A stretch of DNA of 10,420 nucleotides from an uncultured Rivibacter sp. (lineage in GTDB: Bacteria > Pseudomonadota > Gammaproteobacteria > Burkholderiales > Burkholderiaceae), in NCBI GenBank assembly GCA_946481025.1, contig CAMLNA010000145.1, positions 1-10,420 on the forward strand, in the 5' to 3' direction. This document shows positions 1 to 5,098 of the stretch, one piece after another (position 1 is the first letter of the stretch; every line of letters starts with the position of its first letter). The notes beneath the pieces were generated by a model. It searched no databases, was not told the origin of the DNA, and saw only the letters and a list, made by a program, of their open reading frames with translations. Position numbers and translations under genes: made by a program.

Positions 1-1
1 C

Positions 2-622
2 TCATGCCTCGGAGCGGGCGAACACCAGCATCAGGTTGTTGGCCGGCATCGAAAAGCGCTGCCTCAGCGCGAGGCCGGCCGCCTGCGCCTCGGCCAGCAC
101 GTCGGCCAGGCGGCGCAGCCCCCAGGCCGGGTTGCGTCCCCGGAGGTCGGCGTCGAATGCCAGGTTACTGGGCGCGGTCGGCGCGTCATCGAGCAGGTAG
201 GGGCCGTAGGTGACGAGCAGCCCGTGCTCGCGCAGGTGGCGCGCCGCGCCTTCCATCAGCCCGCGGCAGGTGGCCCATGGCGAGGCATGCAGCATGTTGG
301 CGCAGTAGATCGCGTCGACCTGGCCGACCGGCCACTCGGCGGACGTCACGTCGAGGTGCAACGGTGCCCGCACGTTGGCGAGGCCGGCCTCGGCGACCCA
401 GGCGCGCACGGACGGCAGCACCTGCGGATTGGCATCGCTGGGCCACCAGGTCCAGGCGGGCAGGGCGGCGGCGAAATGGGCCGCGTGCTGGCCGCTGCCG
501 CAGGCGATTTCGAGCAGGTCGCCGCCGTCGGCGCGCAACACCCGCTGCAGCACCTCGAGGATGGGCTGCTTGTTGCGTTCGGCCGCCGGGCTGCAGGCGC
601 GTGGGTCTTCGGGTGGCGTCAT
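2..622 (-). CDS. DUF938 family SAM-dependent methyltransferase
   Basis: Predicted class I S-adenosylmethionine-dependent methyltransferase of the DUF938 family, 206 residues, cytoplasmic; the substrate is unknown for the family. Seen in the sequence: the family hallmark SPAAERNKQPIL near residues 11-22, SAM motif I EIACGSGQH at 38-46, an acidic residue (D63) at the expected end of strand 2, the IYCANMLHASPW stretch at 105-116, and a C-terminal block with RNPAWGLR at 163-170. The length fits the family (about 200 residues) and the stop codon lies just inside the left edge, so the gene is complete. I chose the ATG at 622; another ATG three codons upstream (631) is equally possible, and neither has a clear Shine-Dalgarno. 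The open frame continues far upstream, but that part is low-complexity and antisense to the rod-like gene. Divergent from the gene starting at 708. Confidence 0.9.
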   Translation of the reverse strand: MTPPEDPRACSPAAERNKQPILEVLQRVLRADGGDLLEIACGSGQHAAHFAAALPAWTWWPSDANPQVLPSVRAWVAEAGLANVRAPLHLDVTSAEWPVGQVDAIYCANMLHASPWATCRGLMEGAARHLREHGLLVTYGPYLLDDAPTAPSNLAFDADLRGRNPAWGLRRLADVLAEAQAAGLALRQRFSMPANNLMLVFARSEA

Positions 623-707
623 GCGGCGCATTGTGCGGCGAAGCGCCGGCTCAAGTGGGGCGGCGCGGTGCCGAAAACCACCGAAATCCGTCTCCTCGGG
701 ACAAGCC
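623..707. other. Divergent intergenic spacer
   Basis: This 85-bp spacer separates the divergent methyltransferase and mini rod-protein starts and must hold whatever drives both. I see no convincing -35/-10 pair and no strong Shine-Dalgarno for either gene. Confidence 0.4.
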
Positions 708-965
708 ATGAACTCCATCTCGTCGATCGCCCGCGCCGGCTTGCAGGCCGCCCAAATGCAGATGCACGTGGCGGCCCACAACATCGCCAATGCGCAGACG
801 TCCGGTTTCCAGCGGCAGGCCGCGGGCTTGCAGGCCCCGGCCGGTGCCGAGCTGGTGCAGGACGTGGTGCAGCAGGTGGCGGCGATGTACACCTTCCAGG
901 CCAACGTGCTGACCTTGCAGACGCAGCAGAAGATGCTCGGCTCGCTGGTCGACACCCTGGCCTGA
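708..965 (+). CDS. Miniature flagellar rod/hook (axial) family protein
   Basis: An 85-residue protein that looks like a flagellar axial protein reduced to its two ends. Residues 6-35 match the N-terminal rod-domain signature (GLQAAQMQMHVAAHNIAN, then AQTSGFQ). Residues 47-83 resemble the C-terminal helix of FlgB/FlgC/FlgE/FlgG-type proteins (VQQVAAMYTFQANVLTLQTQ). In rod and hook proteins these ends pair as coiled coils in the axial core, with a globular domain between them; here only about ten residues join them. FlgB and FlgC are about 130-140 residues, so this is markedly short yet has intact start and stop codons. No other flagellar gene lies in the window, so it is an orphan. The ATG at 708 places the motif at the N-terminus as in the family; the ribosome site is weak. 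It could be a degenerate paralogue or an accessory axial component; assignment to a specific Flg protein is not possible. Confidence 0.8.
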   Translation: MNSISSIARAGLQAAQMQMHVAAHNIANAQTSGFQRQAAGLQAPAGAELVQDVVQQVAAMYTFQANVLTLQTQQKMLGSLVDTLA

Positions 966-1122
966 GCCGGGGCCAGGCCGCTGCGCGCGCGTGTCAGCGC
1001 ATTTCCTACAAGGCGTCCAGCAGCCTTCCGACAGTTCCCACCGGCATGCATCCAGTGATCTCGCAGGCGCGTAGTTCTAAATTGAAGCCATCGAACACAC
1101 GAACTGGCAAACGGAGATCGAC

Positions 1123-1341
1123 ATGAACACCGCGACCCTGCCCCTTTGCGAACAGCAACCGCGCTTCGAACTGCGTTTCCAGTCGTTGTTCAGCGAAGGC
1201 CGTGCGCTGACGTTCCCGTGCGACGACCGCGGCGAGGTCCGTTTCGACCTGATGAGCGAAAAGGCCCGCGCGAACTACCTGTACGCCCGCGTGGTGGTCG
1301 GCCGCGAATACGCCACCCCGGCGGTGATGCGCAGCCACTGA
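1123..1341 (+). CDS. Conserved hypothetical protein, 72 aa
   Basis: Small soluble protein of 72 residues without a named domain. It opens with a short variable tail, then FELRFQSLFSEGRALTFPCD (residues 15-34) and ends with ARANYLYARVVVGREYATP. This pattern reminds me of short uncharacterised proteins common in Burkholderiales genomes, but I cannot attach a function. It has no signal peptide or membrane segment. The ATG at 1123 is preceded by GGAG at 1113-1116, a good Shine-Dalgarno, and codon use is typical of the neighbours, so expression is likely. The gene stands alone: 157 bp follow the mini rod gene and a GC-rich hairpin lies just after the stop. Confidence 0.75.
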   Translation: MNTATLPLCEQQPRFELRFQSLFSEGRALTFPCDDRGEVRFDLMSEKARANYLYARVVVGREYATPAVMRSH

Positions 1342-1354
1342 AGCCTCATCGCCC

Positions 1355-1375
1355 GGGCCGCCGAACCGGCGGCCC
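1355..1375 (+). terminator. GC-rich hairpin, possible terminator
   Basis: A perfect 9-bp inverted repeat GGGCCGCCG / CGGCGGCCC with a 3-nt AAC loop lies 13 bases after the stop of the 72-residue hypothetical. Its position suggests transcript end formation, but there is no T-tract behind it, so it is only a candidate. Confidence 0.45.
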
Positions 1376-1571
1376 CGTTCGCCGCCACCGCGGCGTTCGC
1401 CGGCTCATCGAGCCGCGCCTGCGGGCCGCCAGGGCCCGCTCCCCGAATCCTCCGACCTGACGCCCGCCACCGCCGGCGGCTCAGGCGCATTCACGCGAGC
1501 CCGGTACCATGCCGCCCCTGAAAGCCAGGCCGGCATGCCGCCTGCCGTGGCGACAGAACACGCGTGACAAC

Positions 1572-1580
1572 GGAGAGGGA
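1572..1580 (+). promoter_or_regulatory. Shine-Dalgarno deciding the DUF808 start
   Basis: The purine-rich GGAGAGGGA ends 7 bases before the ATG at 1588. It supports that start over an in-frame GTG at 1564, which lies upstream of this site and would place it inside the coding sequence. Confidence 0.7.
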
Positions 1581-1587
1581 CTTCCTG

Positions 1588-2496
1588 ATGGCCACCAGCC
1601 TGCTTGCACTGCTCGACGACATCGCCACCATGCTCGACGATGTGGCGTTGCTGACCAAGGTCGCCGCCAAGAAGACCGCCGGCGTGCTGGGCGACGACCT
1701 CGCCCTCAACGCGCAGCAGGTGGCCGGCGTGGCCGCCGACCGCGAGCTGCCGGTGGTGTGGGCGGTGGCCAAGGGCTCCGCGATCAACAAGGCCATCCTG
1801 GTGCCGACGGCGCTGGCGATCAGCGCCTTCGCTCCCGGGCTCATCACGCCGCTGCTGATGATCGGCGGCGCCTTCCTGTGTTTCGAAGGGGTCGAGAAGC
1901 TGGCGCACAAGTTCCTGCACAGCCAGGCCGAAGACGATGCGCACCATGCCGAGCTGACGCAGGCGCTGGCCAACCCCCAGGTCGACCTGGTGGCGCTGGA
2001 GAAGGACAAGATCAAGGGCGCGGTGCGCACCGACTTCATCCTGTCGGCCGAGATCATCGTCATCTCGCTGGGCGCGGTGGCCGCCGCGGGCTTCGCCACC
2101 CAGGTGGGTGTGCTGGTCGGCATCGCGGTGCTCATGACCATCGGCGTGTACGGCCTCGTGGCCGGCATCGTGAAGCTCGATGATTTCGGCCTGTACCTGA
2201 GCCGCAGCAGCAGTGCGGCGACCCGCGGCGTCGGCGACGCCATCGTGAAGGGCGCGCCCTACCTGATGAAGGGCCTGTCGATCGCCGGCACGGCCGCGAT
2301 GTTCCTGGTGGGCGGCGGCATCCTCGTGCACGGCCTGCCGGTGGTGCACCACGGGCTCGAGGGGCTGGCGCACGGCGCCGGTGCGGTGCTGGGCGCGCTG
2401 GTGCAGCCGGTGGGCGGTGCGCTGTTCGGCGTGGTCGTCGGGGCCGTGGTGCTGGCGTTGGTGAGCGGGGCGAAGAAGCTCTTCGGCAGGCGCTGA
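1588..2496 (+). CDS. yedI: DUF808 family (YedI-type) inner membrane protein
   Basis: A 302-residue integral membrane protein of the DUF808 family, to which E. coli YedI (about 305 residues) belongs; its biochemical role is unknown. Seen here: the family N-terminus MATSLLALLDDIATMLDDVA, followed by LLTKVAAKKTAGVLGDDLAL and the KAILVPTALAISAFAP segment. Hydrophobic spans lie near residues 68-98, 150-170, 172-196, 230-250 and 265-292. A charged, probably cytoplasmic loop with HH and many Asp/Glu/Lys residues spans 105-147. The C-terminus ends with basic KKLFGRR. Length and full coverage indicate an intact gene. The start at 1588 is fixed by a strong ribosome site and by the family N-terminus. 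It is convergent with the hydrolase gene, whose stop lies 17 bp away. The family assignment is firm; the function is not. Confidence 0.93.
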   Translation: MATSLLALLDDIATMLDDVALLTKVAAKKTAGVLGDDLALNAQQVAGVAADRELPVVWAVAKGSAINKAILVPTALAISAFAPGLITPLLMIGGAFLCFEGVEKLAHKFLHSQAEDDAHHAELTQALANPQVDLVALEKDKIKGAVRTDFILSAEIIVISLGAVAAAGFATQVGVLVGIAVLMTIGVYGLVAGIVKLDDFGLYLSRSSSAATRGVGDAIVKGAPYLMKGLSIAGTAAMFLVGGGILVHGLPVVHHGLEGLAHGAGAVLGALVQPVGGALFGVVVGAVVLALVSGAKKLFGRR

Positions 2497-2513
2497 GGCG
2501 CGCCGGCGCGCCT
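2496..2513. terminator. Perfect 18-bp palindrome between convergent genes
   Basis: The whole gap between two convergent stop codons is a perfect self-complementary 18-mer reading AGGCGCGCC then GGCGCGCCT. It begins on the last base of the DUF808 stop and ends next to the hydrolase stop. In RNA it can fold on either strand as a 7-bp stem with a CCGG loop, so a compact bidirectional terminator is plausible. There is no T-tract on either side. Confidence 0.5.
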
Positions 2514-3968
2514 TCAATCGGCAGCGGGCACCGGCCAGATGCGATGGGCATCGGTCAGCCGGCCGGCACTCTCGACGTCGCTCACCGAGAAGTACACGCG
2601 GCTGGGCGACGGCATCTCGATGCTCTTTTCGCTGGCCGACACCGTCGTGCCGGCGAAGTCGAGGTGGCTGGCGGCCGCGCGCAGTGCGATGCGGCCCTTC
2701 AGCCGAACGGCGGTGGCCATGACGCGGCTGCGCTGTGCGTCGAGCGCCACGCCATCGGCCGCGTCGATGACCGAATGCTCCAGCGTGGCGGACGAGCCCA
2801 CCATCACGAGCCGGCCGATGCGCGCGTTCTCGATGCGCACGCCGTGGCAGTTCTCCAGCGTGAGGCTTTCGTACACGCCGCTGTAGCGGTTGCCGGCGGC
2901 GTTGCGGCAGGCCACCTTGCCCATCTCGCCCTGCGGCACTTCAGGGTCGAACCGGGGCGCGGGCGGCTCCGCCAGTGCCGACATCAGCACGCTGTTGAAC
3001 CGCAGCGGCTGCTGGGTCATCGGCACGTGCTGCGCGCCGTCGATGACCTGCCAGCGCGCATCGGGCAGCCGCGCGGCGAGCAGTACGCCGGTGCGCAGCG
3101 GCGCCACCGGGTCGTCGCGGCCCCAGATCACGGTGGTCGGAGCGCGCAGCTCGCGGATCGCCTGGGTGAAGTCGTGCTCGACGAGCCCCAGCGCTGCATC
3201 CACCTGCGTGTGGCCGCCGAGGAGCGCCTGCCGAACACGCGGGGTCTCCACCAGCCAGCGGCTGAAGTCGAAACGGTCGTCCAGCATGCCGAACATGCCG
3301 CGGTGCAAGGCATTGACCCGGTCGCCGGCGGCCGCCAGGAAGCGATCGACCGGCTCGATGCCGAAGGCGGGCGGTGCCGGTCGGGTGAGGTGCTGCGCGA
3401 ATACCGACTTGTGCAGGATGCCGGCCGCGTCGACCAGCACCAGGCGCTCCACGCGGTCGGCATGGCGGTGCGCGAAATGCAGGCTGGCCGCGCCGCCGAG
3501 GGAGTGGCCCACCACGTGCACCCGCCGCCCGGGGGCATGGCGGTCCAGCACCTCGGCCAGCGTGTGCCCCAGCTGTTCGAACGAATGCACGCCGGCAGGT
3601 GCCTGCGACGCCCCGAAACCGGGCAGGTCGAGCGCGACCACATGAAAGCGCTGTGCGAGAGGCTCGATGGTGGCACCCCAGTCGCGGTGCGCGTTGTTGC
3701 CCAGGCCATGCACCAGCAGCACCGTCTGCAGGTGTTGCTGGCCGGCCTCGGCCACCAGCACGTGCTGGCCGCTCGCCAGCCCGGTGCAGGTGTAGCGCAT
3801 GCCGGCCAGCCTGGCGGGCGGCACGGAGGCGTTCCCGGCGGGAGGAGCGGCCAGGCGGTCCTGGCAGGGGCTTGCGGCAGGCGTGCCGGCGGCGGCAAGG
3901 GCCGAGGCGGTGGACCAGGCCAGCGCAAGGGCCCAGGTGCGGCCCACGGCCAGTCGGATCGGTCGCAT
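2514..3968 (-). CDS. Secreted alpha/beta hydrolase with beta-helix-like C-terminal extension
   Basis: A 484-residue exported serine hydrolase (lipase/esterase type), substrate unknown. Residues 1-28 form a signal peptide (basic MRPIR, hydrophobic core, Ala-rich end). The alpha/beta hydrolase fold spans about 65-335: oxyanion loop HGLG at 87-90, nucleophile elbow GHSLGG with Ser156, acid Asp286 in WGRDDPVAP, and His314 in GAQHVPM. From about 360 to 465 follows a segment of alternating hydrophobic residues in roughly 20-residue turns (for example TLENCHGVRIENARIGRLVM), which looks like a short right-handed beta-helix. Its role is inferred as stability or substrate binding. After the signal peptide there are four cysteines (35, 61, 354, 374), possibly disulphide-forming in the periplasm. 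I chose the ATG at 3968 because it puts the signal peptide at the N-terminus; longer in-frame starts are possible. Divergent from the repair methyltransferase. Confidence 0.85.
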   Translation of the reverse strand: MRPIRLAVGRTWALALAWSTASALAAAGTPAASPCQDRLAAPPAGNASVPPARLAGMRYTCTGLASGQHVLVAEAGQQHLQTVLLVHGLGNNAHRDWGATIEPLAQRFHVVALDLPGFGASQAPAGVHSFEQLGHTLAEVLDRHAPGRRVHVVGHSLGGAASLHFAHRHADRVERLVLVDAAGILHKSVFAQHLTRPAPPAFGIEPVDRFLAAAGDRVNALHRGMFGMLDDRFDFSRWLVETPRVRQALLGGHTQVDAALGLVEHDFTQAIRELRAPTTVIWGRDDPVAPLRTGVLLAARLPDARWQVIDGAQHVPMTQQPLRFNSVLMSALAEPPAPRFDPEVPQGEMGKVACRNAAGNRYSGVYESLTLENCHGVRIENARIGRLVMVGSSATLEHSVIDAADGVALDAQRSRVMATAVRLKGRIALRAAASHLDFAGTTVSASEKSIEMPSPSRVYFSVSDVESAGRLTDAHRIWPVPAAD

Positions 3969-4051
3969 CGGGGCGGAAGAGCTCTCGGGGAAGGGTGACG
4001 ATTGTGCCGTGGCCAGCGCCGCAGCCATCGCGGCGGCATGATGTGCAACCC
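3969..4051. other. Divergent intergenic spacer
   Basis: This 83-bp spacer lies between the divergent hydrolase and DNA repair methyltransferase starts. I find no convincing promoter boxes or Shine-Dalgarno in it; both genes may use weak or leaderless-type initiation. Confidence 0.35.
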
Positions 4052-4582
4052 ATGAAAGCCACAAGTTTTGCCCGGTTCGACACCGCCATCGGCCCTTGCG
4101 GCATCGCGTGGAACGAGCACGAAGCGGTGGTGGGAGTGCGCCTGCCTGCGGTCGAAGGCGCCCCGGCATCGCGCTGGTTCGCGCAGGCGCGGGAAGCCAC
4201 GCCGCCGCCCGCGGTGGCGGCCGCGATCGGGGGCATCGTCGCGCTGCTGCAAGGCGAGCCACGCGACCTGGCCGAGGTGCCGCTGGACATGCAGGCGTTG
4301 CCCGCGTTCGACCGCCGGGTCTACGAGCTGGCGCGCCTCATCGCGCCGGGCCACACGCTCACCTATGGCGAACTGGCGCGCCGGCTGGGTGAACCGGGCG
4401 CCGCCCGCCGGGTCGGCCAGGCGCTCGGCCGCAACCCCTTCCCGCTGGTGGTGCCTTGCCACCGGGTGCTGGCGGCCGGTGGCCACACCGGCGGCTTTTC
4501 CGCGCCGGGCGGGGTCGAGACCAAGCTCCGCCTGCTGGCCATCGAAGGCGCCGCGCCGAGCGGCACGCTGCCGCTGTTCTGA
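4052..4582 (+). CDS. ogt: Methylated-DNA--[protein]-cysteine S-methyltransferase (Ogt type)
   Basis: A 176-residue suicide DNA repair protein that transfers the alkyl group from O6-alkylguanine (and O4-alkylthymine) to its own cysteine. The C-terminal domain is clear: helix-turn-helix region TLTYGELARRLGEPGAARRV at 102-121, GRNPFPLVVPCHRVL with acceptor Cys136 in PCHRV, and GGHTGGFSAPGGVETKLRLL after it. The cysteine is intact, so it is not an alkyltransferase-like (ATL) protein, which carry Trp at that place. The N-terminal domain (about 1-80) is more divergent, with IGPCGIAW at 13-20. Length matches single-domain Ogt, without an Ada-type regulatory domain. The ATG at 4052 lacks a clear Shine-Dalgarno; a GTG three codons upstream is an alternative. 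A short out-of-frame reading frame starting at 4038 ends on this start codon. Convergent with the FKBP gene 24 bp away. Confidence 0.93.
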   Translation: MKATSFARFDTAIGPCGIAWNEHEAVVGVRLPAVEGAPASRWFAQAREATPPPAVAAAIGGIVALLQGEPRDLAEVPLDMQALPAFDRRVYELARLIAPGHTLTYGELARRLGEPGAARRVGQALGRNPFPLVVPCHRVLAAGGHTGGFSAPGGVETKLRLLAIEGAAPSGTLPLF

Positions 4583-4606
4583 ACCGCCGCGAAGCCGGCA
4601 CCGGCG

Positions 4607-5050
4607 TCACTTGCCGGCGATGCCCAGCAGCTCCACCTCGAAGTGCAGCGTGGCATTGGGCGGGATCACCCCGCCCGCGCCGCGCTCTCCGTAGGCGATG
4701 CCGGGCGGGCAGGTGAGCCGGGCCTTGCCGCCCACCTTCATGCGCTGCACCCCTTCGGTCCAGCACTTGATCACGCGCGACAGCGGAAACTCCGCCGGCG
4801 TGCCGCGCTTGTAGGAGCTGTCGAATTCGGTGCCGTCGGGCAGCGTGCCCTTGTAGTGCACCTTCACCGTGTCGGCCGCCACCGGGCTGGCTCCTGTGCC
4901 TTCCTGCAGCGAGCGGTACACGAGGCCGCTGGTGGTGACCACCGCGCCCGGCTCCCTGGCCGCGTCTGCGGCGGCCTTGGACTGGGCCCAGGCCGTGGAG
5001 GCGAAGGCGGTGGCGGCAACGAGTGCGGCGGTGCGCAGGAGGGTGTCCAT
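4607..5050 (-). CDS. Periplasmic FKBP-type peptidyl-prolyl cis-trans isomerase
   Basis: A 147-residue exported prolyl isomerase that should speed folding of periplasmic or outer-membrane clients. The signal peptide is residues 1-22 (MDTLLRTAAL, hydrophobic core, ASTAWA before QS). The single FKBP domain fills 38-146, with the expected pocket residues: Tyr66 (VHYKGTL), Phe76-Asp77 (GTEFDSS), Phe88, Val93-Ile94, Trp97, Tyr120 in IAYGERG, and Phe137. The pair Cys96 and Cys114 near the pocket could form a disulphide in the periplasm. It lacks the N-terminal dimerisation domain of FkpA/Mip and is a minimal FKBP. The gene lies 48 bp downstream of the large PEP-CTERM gene on the same strand, so co-transcription is likely and a role in folding its repeat domains is a reasonable guess. 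The ribosome site is weak. Confidence 0.93.
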   Translation of the reverse strand: MDTLLRTAALVAATAFASTAWAQSKAAADAAREPGAVVTTSGLVYRSLQEGTGASPVAADTVKVHYKGTLPDGTEFDSSYKRGTPAEFPLSRVIKCWTEGVQRMKVGGKARLTCPPGIAYGERGAGGVIPPNATLHFEVELLGIAGK

Positions 5051-5098
5051 CGAGGCAGTTTCCGAAGGGGGCGGGCCGCCATCATCGTCGCTGCGCGT

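Larger units (their letters stand above)
1342..1587. other. Intergenic region before the DUF808 gene
   Basis: This 246-bp gap contains the hairpin at 1355-1375 and GC-rich sequence. A TACCAT element at 1505-1510 could be a -10 box for the downstream gene, but I see no matching -35. No small gene with a supported start was found. Confidence 0.35.

Noticed and set aside
623..1051. N-terminal extension of the DUF938 methyltransferase frame
   Set aside because: The extra residues are Cys/Ala-rich and lie antisense to the mini rod-protein gene; the family N-terminus begins at the ATG near 622.
2544..3998. Plus-strand open frame (484 residues) opposite the hydrolase
   Set aside because: It is a shadow of the alpha/beta hydrolase, with no recognisable motif and His/Arg/Gly-rich composition typical of antisense frames.
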